64,000 bases of DNA from Gigaspora rosea (GCA_003550325.1 QKWP01000695.1:95048-159047), one strand, 5' to 3'. Positions 22,851 to 34,149 are shown, numbered from the stretch's first letter. Numbers and translations: made by a program. Notes: generated by a model not told the origin, from the sequence alone.

Positions 22851-23242
22851 ACTTTTTAACAAACAGAAACCAATAAATATTAAATATTATATTTCTGATT
22901 ATCCACTGAACAAATAACACTTTATCAAATTTATTACCCCAATCTTCTTTCTTTTCTTTCTCTTATCTCTTATAAGTACCTTAACATGATGCAATGAGTA
23001 AAGTATTTCATTCTATATAATATGAATTAAAAATGCGGATTATTCACACCGGACGGTATAATCCATAAAATGTAGCGTGACCTATGTCGTAACTCCTTTT
23101 TTTTTTTCTTCCTCCTAAAACGGATAAAGACGAAACGCATTAGATTTATGGGCTTGTAACCTTTGAATTACTAATTTTAGACACGAGACTATTCTCTGAA
23201 CACTACTTACATAATTGTACCTTTTAATATTATTTGTAGATT
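22851..23242. other. AT-rich intergenic
   Basis: No gene seen. Confidence 0.35.
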
Positions 23243-23462
23243 TTACATTTTAGTTTCTAGTCACACTACCATTGTGATGCTGTAAGTTAAATTAGGACTT
23301 GCATATTAAATCTAATGCTAATTAAAAAATAAATAAATAGTGTAATGTTAGTTCTCATGACTTATCAAAAATTAAAACTTTTCTTTTGGTTTTTAAGATT
23401 GACATAATGCGTTGTGATCATGCACATTATTAATATTAATGAAACAATGATAATGGTCACCA
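23243..23462. repeat. Dispersed segmental repeat, copy 2
   Basis: Collinear with 16979-17150 (TACATTTTAGTTTCTAGTCA, TTAAAAAATAAATAAATAGT, then GATTGACATAATGCGTTGTG). Confidence 0.5.
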
Positions 23463-23680
23463 GTTCAAAAAATTTCTACTTATAGTATATATATGGATAA
23501 TTCGTAAGTCCGAATTTGGAATTAAATCTTGAAATTATTCCTCACAATTATTATTATTTCATAAATTTGGTCATATTAAGTGGTTAAAAGAATTTTTTTT
23601 TTTTTTATCTATTCAAATAAAATTTAAACATAAACTATTAGAGATTGGCGTATATCTGAAACAATAAATTGTATAATTAT

Positions 23681-23908
23681 TGTCGGGGATGATGCTGAAA
23701 TCAGATGATCCTGAAATTTCGATTTATTTTGATATGAAATTTTAAGATTTTTTTGAGATGTTTTTTTCATCTTTGTCTTATAAGGTTAGGGTAAGGTTTG
23801 GGTGTAGATTTGATATTTAAAGAGTATATGTGGATTTTAGCAGGGCTTATAGTTTCAAATCGAGACCCCAAATTTCAGCATCATCTGATTTCAGCATCAT
23901 CCCCGACA
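23681..23908. mobile_element. MITE, 228 bp
   Basis: TGTCGGGGATGATGCTGAAA with TCAGATGAT is mirrored at the right end, which reads TTTCAGCATCATCCCCGACA. The flanks ATAATTAT/ATTATTAT could be an 8-bp duplication with one mismatch. The interior has a TTAGGGTAAGG tract. A fragment with the same end words (TTTCAGCATCAGCCGCGACA) lies at 34535-34556. Confidence 0.7.
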
Positions 23909-24231
23909 ATTATTATTTCACAAAGTTATTTATTTTTCAATAGTAACATTTGTAAAATAATGTTCAATACTGTACATATGTGTATATGTACATATGTACG
24001 TACTAATTTTTCTGTTATTTTTCTAGAAATAAATTTATCATAGTTGCATAAATAATAATATATATATATATAATATATAGTTTGATTTTTTATCTATTTT
24101 AATTTTGTATTTCTGTGATACAGTAAGATATAATTTATAAGTTGAATTTTAGTTCTCGCAATGATTGTGATAATCACCAGTTATTCAATTATTCAGTATT
24201 TTTTTTTCTTATATATTAATTAACTTTATAT

Positions 24232-24629
24232 TTGCTTTTTTTTTTTTTAGAAACCAGATTCAATATGATTTTTTGCTTGTATATTTTTTTTGAAAAAAAA
24301 ACCATATTAACATACTCGCAATTTATTTCCAAGGTATGCATAGTTTTCTTTAGCAGGCTGAGTCAGAAAATACTATTACAAGTTTATGTATTAATAGTCT
24401 TGTTTTTATTAATAGTCATAATGTTTGCTAAGAGACAAGAGTCTTTGATACTAGATATAAAAACATCTGAGTAAAGATCGAAGGGTTAAATGAAAACATC
24501 GCAAATACTATTCTTGTAGATAAAAATAAAAATCTAATTGATCTTATAGAGAATATGAAATTTAAGAATAAGTTTGCTAAAAATGAAATATTACCTGTAC
24601 TTGTTAAGGACCGAGAAAGTTATGAATAA
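24232..24629 (+). pseudogene. Gene relic with membrane-like segment, unknown
   Basis: A T-rich tract ending in AG at 24250 resembles a 3' splice site. The following frame contains VLIVLFLLIVIMFAKRQE, a membrane-like segment, and ends at 24474. Coding-like sequence continues one frame over from about 24471 as GLNENIANTILVDKNK, NLIDLIENMKFKNKF and LPVLVKDRESYE, with a stop at 24627-24629. The adjacency of the two frames suggests one gene broken by a frameshift. No family was recognised. Confidence 0.3.
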
Positions 24630-26555
24630 TTAGCTATGAGTTATATATAGATAATCAAAAAAATTTTAGATTAAAACTACTGAAAGGGAATATGCAATGG
24701 AAGGTTTTGCGCTTTATTTAGCAAGAAATTATTAAAATTTATTTTTTATTTGTATATTGTTGTTCCGGCAACATTTTTTACATTAATAAAGAAAAGTTCT
24801 ACAGAACCAGACACGAAGTGTCATTACTTTGAGATGTGATTTTTTATAACTGTTATGATCCTTATTAACCCATGCTTTTTATAGTTACTACTTGGATTAG
24901 ATTCTGATAAGCTAGTATGACTAAAATATTTCTAGGCCTATTTTTTTTATATCTTTTATATATAAAATACGAATTATTCAAAAGTTCATTCATTAGAATA
25001 GATAAAAACTAGTGTTTGTAGCCGATTTGCATTAATACAATATTTTTTTGTTAAAAAGAGAATCAAATAGTGAAGATATATTATAATGTAATATAATAAT
25101 AAAACCAAATTTTAGAAACACGTGTCAAAAAACTGATATAAATTTCCAAATATGTCGAATACAAAAACCTGATATAAAAAACTGATATGAAATTTTCAAA
25201 TATGTCGAATAAGCATTTCTGTACAAAAATCGACAAAGTCGATTTTTATGTTAGATTATTAAAAATCACAATAACCAATCAAATTAGGCTGGCCCAGTGG
25301 TAGAATTCGAAAAAACTCCAAAAAGAAAAATCAATGAATGTAAAATATGAGCAAGGTTGAAACAAAAATTTGAGGAAATCTCTGATAATTTCTGAAGCTT
25401 GGCTTAGAAAGATCGACTTTGACTTAGCTGGCTAAGCTGATTTTTTAAATATCAACTTAGTCTAGTCGATAAATAATGATCGATTACAAACATTAATAAA
25501 ACCGTGACAATATGTCATATAATTATACTATATTCATTGCAGATTAATATCGAATAATAATTGTCCGAAGCATAGTAGAAGACTTTACGTAAGATGATAC
25601 AAAAGTTACATTTTTTGATATATCAATAATAGTAATATTAAAAATGTAACTTCCGTATTTGGTGTCTGTTCACATGTGTAAAATAGTTACCTTTTTGATA
25701 CATCATATTGTTTTGATATGTGTACATCAAAAAAATAGAATTATGGATAATATAATCGTTACGTATTTAACATAATGGTGCACTCATTCATTTGGTGCAA
25801 CCCTTATGTTTTTTAATAGCATCTATCCATAATAATAGAATACCATATAATAATTATTAGGGTTAGTGTTAAGAGAGTTTGGGGTAAAATTGCGAAAGGG
25901 TATTTTTGCTTAGTTATACAACAGGGATTACTAGAGATACATTTTGCAAGAATTATATTGTACATCGGGATAAAATCTAGAATCAATATAAGTTGATTCT
26001 AAATATCAAAATAAAATTCAACATTTTTAAACTAACTTAAAAGATTAATTCTGCATTCACTTAGCGCATATTCAATTTTAATTCAATTTACGCAAAAGTT
26101 ATATTGCAAAGCTATTTACATATATATCCTAGTTACAAATTCTAGCTATACTAATAATTACAGTATTACAAGTGTGAATATTGATCACATAAATTATTAC
26201 TTTACCCATCACTAATACAATTCAAATTTGACTTCAACATACGACACTTATATTGTCCAAGTTGATTTAGAATCTACAAAAATTCGATTCATCATACAAT
26301 ATACTGATATATTTAATTCATATAGCATAAAAAAATCTTCATAATATTTATACTATATAATTCAAGATAACATCACTTGCAACTTGCAGGAATTATCTTT
26401 AGCAAATTTCAATTACTACTCAAACGCTTTTTTTTCATACTTGATATGATTCATACTATATTTTCTCTATTAAATGGTTTCATCACTAGTTTAGTTTGAC
26501 GTAACTACTAAAAGATTGACAAAATTCTAATTTTGACTAATAAAATATAAGAATA
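24630..26555. other. AT-rich intergenic
   Basis: No supported gene. GGCTGGCCCAGTGGTAGAAT near 25290 resembles an RNA polymerase III A box but has no properly spaced B box. From about 25860 there is TTAGGGTTAGTGTTA, a telomere-like tract. Confidence 0.35.
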
Positions 26556-26660
26556 TAGTCAACCCTCTTTTAATAAGCTTCTTTGTAATAACCTCTGAAT
26601 ACTTCAGCCCTTATTATTTTTTACAAATTAAGTGCTATTTGGATATTTCAAGACTACATT
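26556..26660. repeat. Possible pogo-like left end
   Basis: TAGTCAACCCTCTTTTAATA resembles the left ends of the CAGTCAACCCTCC elements, but no right end was found. Confidence 0.25.
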
Positions 26661-27148
26661 AGTCGTTGGAATAGCTCTTTAAAAAAAAAAACTTACACCA
26701 AAAAATCTTATGAACCTACTTAACTATTTACAATCTTAGTAAATATGCGGCATTAGTAAAAAGTCACCGGGAACTCTGAATACCAACTTACTATAATTGA
26801 GTATCATGCCCTTTTATTTCAAAAAATCAAGTAATTTAATCAGATCCGCACAGGTTCGGGTATGTAAAAAATAAATACTAGTTCATTCGAGCAGCTATTC
26901 GAGACTAGTGTTCTCTATATCCTCTATATCCAGATACATATACCCAAAATGGAAATAAGTCATTTGGTTTTTTTTATCATTAGGGTTAGCAAGTGATTTA
27001 TACTACACAAAAATCTGAAGATCCAAAGATCCTGCACTCTTTGGGATAGACAATGATCATGATTTCCAAATCGGGCAGATATATCTTAGCATTCCTATAA
27101 AAAAAAAGTTGTTCAAACAAAAAATGGATTGTTTATACATGAACTTCT
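26661..27148. other. AT-rich intergenic
   Basis: No gene seen. It contains CATTAGGGTTAGC near 26980. Confidence 0.3.
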
Positions 27149-27156
27149 ATTTTGAA

Positions 27157-27433
27157 GGGACCGTTAAAGCCAGGTGCCTTTATATATTTTTTTATTATTT
27201 AATTAAAATTAGGTAATGGTTTTAAGAGTCTGAGTTAGAATATCTTATAGATAAAATTGCCTTTTCGACATTTTTTATTAATGCTCCAAGACAGGTTTAG
27301 ACATTCGTTTCTTGTATTTTTGGTGTTTTCACTTTTTTTTTGTTTTTGTCTCGTCGGGCTAATCCGTGACGATCAAAATTTACAATTTGATTGGCTGTTA
27401 GTCACGTGATGGCACCTGCTTTAACAGATCCCC
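27157..27433. mobile_element. hAT-like MITE, family B copy 2
   Basis: The left end GGGACCGTTAAAGCCAGGTG pairs with the right end (other strand GGGGATCTGTTAAAGCAGGT). The 8-bp duplication ATTTTGAA flanks it (27149-27156 and 27434-27441). The interior AAAATTGCCTTTTCGACATT and CAGGTTTAGAC match the copy at 12729, while the terminal repeats of the two copies have diverged more than the interiors. Confidence 0.8.
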
Positions 27434-27713
27434 ATTTTGAATACTAGCTCCTATAAAAAAAATTTTTTTTTATATGATCTTACAATTCAATTGGTTAAAA
27501 TTATAAAGGATATGTAGAAAAAAAATTTTTTTGCGGATTATAAAAAATTTAGTTGCGCACAAGGCCACCAATTTTAATATAAACCCTTTCCTCTCTATTT
27601 TTTAAAATTTTTAAACATAGTACTGCTTTTATAGTCCAATTTTAAAAGTGTTATTTTGATATAAGGTCGAAATAAAATTTTTTCGTTCACTCGCATATAC
27701 GACAACACAGTCT

Positions 27714-28125
27714 CTAGGGTTCACCAAGAAAAAAACCCAATCCAACGTAGAAAATCAAGATTGGAAATTACGGTTAAAAAAAAAGTAAGTAATTCTTCTG
27801 AACTTCTAGCAAGCTTTGCTACTTTTTGAAAACCCCGATTCTGAAAGAGGAATTGTGGAACCGAACCTTTCCTTATAAGATTATAAGTGATTTCCGATTT
27901 CACATGAGATTTTGGTGAAGTGTTGTAGGTTTACTTTAGAATTTCTAAAGTCGTAAAACTTTGTATAGAAGTCGTAAAACTTCGTATAGAAATAAGTAGT
28001 TTTTTTAAAAAAACAAGCTTACAGCTAGCTGAGTTGCTTATTTCAATATTGGGTTTATTTCACCAAATTTTTTTCATTGGAAAAATTTTAAATAGGGCAG
28101 ACATTGATTATCGATTAAAAAAAAA
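27714..28125 (-). repeat. Direct duplication unit 1 with an exon-like frame
   Basis: It matches 28163-28650 in order (GTGAAGTGTTGTAGG, AAACAAGCTTACAGCTAGCT and CAATATTGGGTTTAT blocks), with an extra stretch in unit 2. On the minus strand (27903-27721) it encodes SVPQFLFQNRGFQKVAKLAR followed by SSEELLTFFL. The same frame in unit 2 gives SVPQFLLQNRGFQKAAKLAR, then SPKELLTFFL. The differences are few and mostly conservative, so the ancestor was probably coding. No family was recognised. Confidence 0.5.
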
Positions 28126-28162
28126 TCAATGATAATTGATATTTTCCATTTACTTCAACACC

Positions 28163-28650
28163 TTCAGGGTACACCAAGAAAAAAAAACTGATCCAAATAT
28201 AGAAAATCAGAAAATCAAGATTGAAAATTATATTAAGAAAAAAGTAAGTAATTCTTTTGGACTTCTGGCAAGCTTTGCTGCTTTTTGAAAACCACGATTC
28301 TGAAGGAGAAATTGTGGTACTGAAACTTTTCTTATAATGTTGTAAGATTGTAAATGATTCCCGATTTCGCATAAATTTTGGTGAAGTGTTGTAGGTTCTA
28401 CTTAAAGGATTTTCTCAAATCAGAACTGGCAGGGTAGCACAATATTGGACTAGTAATTCCTCTTTCAACAATGGTTTTTTTACTTTTACTTCTTTATCTT
28501 TATTCATTTTATGATAGATCTTTGTAAAAATAAGTAGTTTTCTTAAAAAAGCAAGCTTATGGCCAGCTGAGTTGCGTATTGCAATATTGGGTTTATCTCA
28601 CCAAGTTTTTTCATTGGGAAAATTTTAAATAGGACGGACACAACTACCGG
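28163..28650 (-). repeat. Direct duplication unit 2 with the same exon-like frame
   Basis: Second copy of the block at 27714-28125. The minus-strand frame has the same peptide with a few changes and then meets a stop after LTFFLI. An inserted stretch at about 28400-28520 separates its two conserved halves. Confidence 0.5.
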
Positions 28651-29663
28651 CTGCAAGGGTGATTTAACTCTAACCTTAATCTAATGTGGGCTAACTTGTT
28701 GGGAAAGCAGTGTCAGAAAAATAATAGGATCTGTTCGAAAAAGAAATTAGTCATGAACCTTTCTTGAAAACTATTAGCAAAGAGATTCATGAGAGAAAAT
28801 ACAAATAGAAGAAAATAATGGTTCTTGTAGCAGTTTATCCTTGTCACACCCGGTGTTGCGGTACGAAATAAACTCGCTTGGCTATGACGGAGTATCATTA
28901 AGGTCCTTTTTATGTTTTTCTTTTTTTTTTAAAAAAAATTTTTAAAAATAATTGTTTGTGTATTAATAGTTTTATTTTACAATTTTGAGGTTCGCTGATT
29001 ATGAAATACATTGTTGATATTACTAACATGCAAAAATTTGTCGTTTGTATTGCTTTTATTTGATAATTTTCTTATTTTAATTAAGAAACCCGGTCTGGGG
29101 TTTAATATGATGGAGTTTTACTCCTAGAATTAACTTTTAGAGTTTGCTTCAAGAATTTTTATTTTAGAGACTATTCTTGAGTATTGAGTGTGCAAAGTCG
29201 GTGATACACACTACCATCTGCAGCTAATTCTGAATACAGTATACTTCAAAGCTAATTTTTTTAATATACTCGCGTATTTTGTAAAATATAATAAACGTTT
29301 CTTAATAAATGACTTCCATTATTTTTTAAAAAAAATGGTGCTTATGAATGACTGTAAACATATATCACGTGAATTAAAAACATTAGATTTTAAATTTAAA
29401 AGGTTTATCTTTTCAATTCAATAACTTTCGAGATATATTATTCAAATATGTATTCATGTGCATTAAAAACTTCCAATGCTATTTTATCAAAATTGGAAGC
29501 TTTCCAATAGTGCTCCGAATTCATAAAATTTTCCAATCGATCCTATAGTTATAACTAATTGATTACGAACTCACGTGATTAAACAACCGATTAGTTGTTT
29601 AGTTGTACGTTGTATAGTTGATATTACAAAAAATATTTCATCTTTAAAATTATAGTAACGGTA
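28651..29663. other. AT-rich intergenic
   Basis: No supported gene. The short frames at 28713-28898 and 29188-29424 have no recognisable domain. Confidence 0.3.
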
Positions 29664-29823
29664 AACTTACAGATTTAACAGCATTAGAAATTAAACCAAA
29701 TAAAGTATTTACACAAAAACTTTTAAGACTTCGTGGTAATCCGTTAGCCAATGTAGTATCGCTTTCAGATTAAAATATATATTTAGAAGCTCATTATAGT
29801 GATTAAGCATCGCCTTTGGTTGA
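29664..29823 (+). pseudogene. Decayed exon ending at a GTAAGT donor
   Basis: The translation reads LTDLTALEIKPNKVFTQKLL, then RLRGNPLANVVSLSD, a stop, NIYLEAHYSD, another stop, and ASPLVD, followed immediately by GTAAGT. The amino-acid composition is coding-like and the donor is at the right place. Two in-frame stops mark it as a relic. Family not recognised. Confidence 0.35.
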
Positions 29824-29907
29824 TGTAAGTTTCTAATAGTTTGAATCATGAGCCATATCTCAATCATCCTAATTCAAATACTAAATGCTTACTTATCCGA
29901 AAACGCT

Positions 29908-30112
29908 TGTTAGAATGGTTTATAACGCAACAATAAAGTGCCGTTAGGATGCTTATTTAACACAATAATAAGGAGTTTTTAGAATGGTTATTTATCTTAT
30001 TTATCGCTAACTACAAAGATCTGTTAGAATGATTATTTAACATTAATCAAAAAGAACTATCAGAATGATTATTTAACACTAATCATCAAAAGTTTTTAGA
30101 ATGATTATTGTA
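29908..30112 (+). repeat. About 37-bp minisatellite
   Basis: About five to six diverged units built on TTAGAATGATTATTTAACAC plus TAATCATCAAAAG. Each unit begins with TTAGAATG or TCAGAATG. The period varies from about 36 to 44. Confidence 0.65.
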
Positions 30113-31500
30113 TGGGCATGTAATGAATAACTATAGTGTCTTTAACAGTTTGTTATAAATAAATTAATACAATTTTCTAAAAGATAATTTAAACGATAGG
30201 TCTGTTATTTTAATTTATACAAGTAGATCAACGTAATATAAAATGCCTATAATAATTGTATAAATACTATATATCAATGTTAACATTAATACATTATTAT
30301 TATGTTATACCGGCTTGGCAGCTTCCAGTGTGCAAAATATGGACATGGGCAATATGAACCATTGGACATGGACATTTACGGACTATGTTCATATTGTCCA
30401 TTTTTTTTATTGGACATAAGACACTTAGTCCAAATCAAGTGCATATGCTACAGCTTCAAAATATATCAAAACTTGGGCGAACTTTGAAAAATTACGACAA
30501 TTTCAGCAGAGATAATAACATGGACACTCTTTAAATTAACTCATGTCCATCTGCGTCCACCAAGTCCAAATGCAGCTTCACAGGATTGGAATTATTATTT
30601 TCTCATACTATCCATCTCTTAAGAGCTAGGTAATTCCTTGTTACGGCCCAGTATACAACTAATAGGCTTATCAATATGTAACAACTGTAATTTTTTGTCT
30701 ACTGTAACCATCGTAATAAAAATATGCAATTCGTTATTGAAGGTTTTTACTAAAAGCAAAAGGCATTTTTAAAACTAAAACAAATCTATAAAGTTCGATA
30801 AATATATTAAGTATTTTATAAAGTTTTCATAATATCAAAGTCTAATCTGAAGTTTAAGAAAAATATAAATCATTTAAAAAATTAGGATAACTTAACCATG
30901 GCATGCGAATTTTGCATAGCGATAGTAATGCTTAACTCGTAATTGCTATGTGATCAGATATTAATTGTCGCTGATCATGAGTCATTGAGTCATTTGCAAA
31001 CCGAGGTCACTCTATGGTTCTTATCATTTTGCCACCAAATTATTTACAAAAAATAAAGCTAGGCATAACGAGTTGACGAAACATTATTAGCCTTTATTAT
31101 ACATTAATTATTAAAAAATTTTCATCACATACTATTTAAATTGAAATCGAAATCAAAATAATTGTCAATCATAACGTGGTATTGTTAGTTTAACACTATT
31201 TTTTATTGTCTTTAATCTCATTAATCATACCCTTTGACGTAATTTATTTGGTGTTGTAAAATGTGCTTGTCGTAGTATTGGTGGGGTGTGTGTGATATCT
31301 ATCATCATTATCATCAAGAAAGGTTTCGATCTTTAAATCATCTTTCTTATTAAATATTGTTGCAATGATAATAGATCATGCATATAAAGCCTCTTTTAAT
31401 ACCAGAGCAAGTGATTTGGAGTTTGTTAATCTACCAGCAACTTAATTCGAGTGATGTATCCTTTAGGATGATCTATAGTTAAGACTTGCAATCTGTTTGC
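30113..31500. other. AT-rich intergenic with a possible hAT relic
   Basis: At about 30317-30585 the words TGGACATGG and CATGTCCA recur in both orientations, and the flanks carry CAGCTTCCAGTG and GCAGCTTCACAG, so it could be a degraded hAT element. No target duplication was found. The rest shows no gene. Confidence 0.3.
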
Positions 31501-31534
31501 ACCGTGAAGTATTCCTATTACTTTAGTTTTTTTA

Positions 31535-32430
31535 TTAGATTTTTTTCATTTTACATTCTTTAATTAATTTATCTAACATATCCTTTAACATCTTAGATAT
31601 TTTAAGTGAATCGGACATATATTTCGTACCATTTATCTCTTCCCAATTCCTGCCAGCTTCAATCGCAACGAATTCTAAATGACCTTTGTGTAATCTAAAT
31701 ACATCATCACCTTTTCTGTAAAATTTTTTGTGATCATTAATCTTTCTTTGAATGTTCTTTCTTTCATTAGAAGCAAAGCTCATTCCTTCCCCACGAATTA
31801 AGTCAATATTTAAATTATCAAATGCAGGATCTATAAGTCGGCCCCATACGTTCATTTCGAACCATCCTTCTAGCTTTAAGGAGTCAAGCATCCATTTCCC
31901 ATAAACATAAAATTCCATGATATGCATTATTTATATAATCAAGACAGAAGTGAATATTCTTTACCAACAGGTATAAATGATTCAAAAAGAAGTGATCTTA
32001 ATTTTTTTAATATCGTTAACGGTGTATTTTATTAACAACTCTTTGTGACAAAGGTCAAGTTTCGGTCTATCTATAACTTCGAGATCTGTAATTTCTTTCC
32101 ATTCTTCAGATGAAAATAATGATTTTGTTTCGACATCAGCATCATTTATTATAAAAGAATGAAGATATGATTCTCTGTGTAAGCTTTTAGCAAATTCATA
32201 AATGACAATTTCCACTTTGCGACCAGTTTTCAATGTCTATATATAATCAGGGTCCATGGGTAAGCAAGTTTTTTTTTGAATTTCTTCAAATTAGCCTCAA
32301 TGGGCGAAGTATTATACTCGTCATCAGTGTAACCTTCATTAAAAAAGGTTTCGAGATTATCAAGAATTTGATATTTTTCGGATTCAGTTTGGCTGACCAA
32401 AATCATGAGGCAGTAAAGAAAAAATGCCAA
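31535..32430 (-). pseudogene. Decayed member of an uncharacterised fungal family, possible PD-(D/E)XK-like nuclease fold
   Basis: There are three minus-strand blocks in different frames. Block 1 (32430-32230): a start region, then NEGYTDDEYNTSPIEANLKK and KKLAYPWTL. Block 2 (32233-31982): GRKVEIVIYEFAKSLHRESY, LHSFIIND, FSSEEWKEI. Block 3 (31927-31535): an aromatic-rich FEMNVWGRLIDPAFDNLNID, then LIRGEGMSFASNERKN, basic residues, HLEFVAIEAGRNW, then LKISKMLKDM. The order (PW-GRxVExxIYEF, LHSFII, GRGES-type loop, FxAIEAG) is one I associate with large lineage-expanded families in Glomeromycotina. The DLIRGE...E-x(n)-EFxAIEAG pattern could be a PD-(D/E)XK-type active site, which is inference. 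At least two frame breaks, one near a T run at about 31985, make it a pseudogene. Confidence 0.6.
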
Positions 32431-32465
32431 TAAGTTATTTGTTGCTTTAAGAAATTAATAATATA

Positions 32466-33189
32466 CTAGTATGTACCCGTCGCTTATGCTGACGGTGCAC
32501 AAACTATCTTGTATGTTCTAAAAAGTTAATCATTACCCATTAACCCTAAGCCAAATAAAAATATATTTACAGACGAATAAATAAGGCTACATTATTTAGA
32601 ATTTAGCTTAGTCATAAAAAAAATTAACTTTAGGTGTACTATAATATAGATTACAATCCAAAATAATTCGGATATTCTCATTATTTAAATTTATTTATTT
32701 ATACATTTTTTTATTAAAAATTCTGTATAATCATAGTCATGCTTAGAGCGTCAATAATAGGTTAGGATGTTAGTAATAGGGCTTATAGGAATAAATTGTT
32801 TGTTATTTGATTTATATAAAATTTTGTTTCTGACATTTTTAACTAATACTCCCAAGGTTATGATCATAATAAAGTCAGTCGTTCTATCACATGATCGAAC
32901 GATTTTAATATATAGATTTTTGCGTTAGCTAATATTCTAAGAAGTTCGATTAAAAGCATAAAAGCTATTTATTGTTTATATAAAAGTATTTATATCAAAA
33001 AGTATTTAGTTCAAGTTCGGGCATTAAAAAATAAATAGTCGATAATTAATCAATTCGTATAATTGATGCGATCTACATATCCTAACGATTTAAAAAGGTC
33101 AATCATCCTGCGTATTCGTTTTAGTGGATTTTAAAAAGGTCGGTCGTCGTGCATCCAATCACGTGACCCGTAAGATTTTAATATATAGA
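32466..33189 (-). mobile_element. Helitron-like element (non-autonomous)
   Basis: On the minus strand the 3' end at 32466-32500 has a hairpin (CCGTC, loop, GACGG), then GGTACATACTAG and a host T, the classic Helitron 3' end (hairpin plus CTAG before T). A 5' end starting TCTATATATTAAAATC, preceded by host A, lies at 33189. A second such 5' end lies at 32916, so one element may be nested in or truncated from another. Helitrons insert between A and T without target duplication. No Rep/helicase coding was seen. Confidence 0.55.
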
Positions 33190-33254
33190 TCAACAGCATT
33201 TAAAAATCCCGCATATTCGATTTTAAAAAGGTGCATAATCTTAAAATTTTAATA

Positions 33255-33449
33255 ATATATATATTTTAATATATAGAAAATTTTAATATATATAGAAAAT
33301 TTTAATATATAGAAAATTTTAATATATAGAAATTTTTAATATATAGAAATTTTTAATATATAGAAAATTTTAATATATAGAAAATTTTAATATATAGAAA
33401 ATTTTAATATATAGAAAATTTTAATATATAGAAAATTTTAATATATAGA
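33255..33449 (-). repeat. 17-bp satellite made of a Helitron-like 5' end
   Basis: About eleven near-identical units of GAAAATTTTAATATATA (minus strand TATATATTAAAATTTTC). The unit is almost the same as the 5' terminal sequence of the neighbouring Helitron-like ends (TCTATATATTAAAATC). Confidence 0.85.
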
Positions 33450-33459
33450 TAAAGAGCCA

Positions 33460-33890
33460 CTCGGCCCCACCCTTTTTGTTGAATGGATTGCTGATGTTTT
33501 TTCTTCAATGATCGGCTGTTCATAATCGAAACTTGCCTGAAAAAAATTGTCAATCAAATTCTACATAATATAAGGTCAGTTAATGACATTATCATCTCCT
33601 TCAGATGAACCAGAGTTTAGTTCACGATAGTCCAGAACTTTCCTTCCGCTCTTAGTTTGACGTTCTTTTTTTTTGTAATTTGCTCGACCGGGTTTTTAAA
33701 ATCGTCCTAAAGTAATGAAATACAAATACCTCTTGGTTTCTTTTTGATCTATTAACGTAGAGAGATCCACTATTGATCCCAACTACCGAACTATCTGTAA
33801 TTTGGTGGAAGTAAATTGAAGGTCCATTGACAGATTTACGCTCCTTCTCCCATTTTCATGCTACATGATAATCATGATAACATAAAATAT
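33460..33890 (-). pseudogene. Decayed spliced gene fragment, unknown
   Basis: Minus-strand translation from 33885: DYHVA, a stop in place of a likely Trp, KWEKERKSVNGPSIYFHQIT, DSSVVGINSGSLYVNRSKRN, then a possible intron start (GTATTT, 33733) and an AG at about 33711. The next block gives KPGRANYKKKERQTKSGRKV, LDYRELNSGSSEGDDNVIN, a stop, and further on NFFQASFDYEQPIIEEKTSA to about 33460. Long coding-like runs with scattered stops mark a young pseudogene. Function unknown. It may be continuous with the frame at 34150-34470. Confidence 0.5.
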
Positions 33891-33949
33891 ATAAATTAGT
33901 AATATTCTCAATTGGTATGTCTAAAATTTCTATTTAGTTTTCATCCTAT

Positions 33950-34140
33950 CAGGTTGGCGAAAAGACTTGAACACAGGCAAGCGAGAAAGAGTCCCCTGTG
34001 CCCCAATAGGACCAATGCTAGGTCGGCAAAAAGACTTGAACACAGGTGAGCGAGAAGAATCCTCTGTGCTCTAGCACCGGTTTTATGGCTCAACGAAAAG
34101 TTTTGAATAGCAAGAAGCGAGAAGAATTCCGGGCCACGCC
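33950..34140 (-). repeat. Three tandem repeats of about 65-70 bp
   Basis: Units starting GGTTGGCGAAAAGACTTGAA, GGTCGGCAAAAAGACTTGAA and, more diverged, GCTCAACGAAAAGTTTTGAA. Each continues with a GCGAGAA segment. On the minus strand the first two contain GTTCAAGTC, a match to the core of an RNA polymerase III B box, preceded by GGGCACAGGGG or GAGCACAGAGG, which resemble A boxes but lie too close. They may descend from a tRNA-derived SINE. Confidence 0.5.
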
Positions 34141-34149
34141 ACTTATTTC

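Noticed and set aside
25288..25320. Possible tRNA or SINE (A-box-like TGGCCCAGTGG)
   Set aside because: There is no B box at the required distance and no cloverleaf can be drawn.
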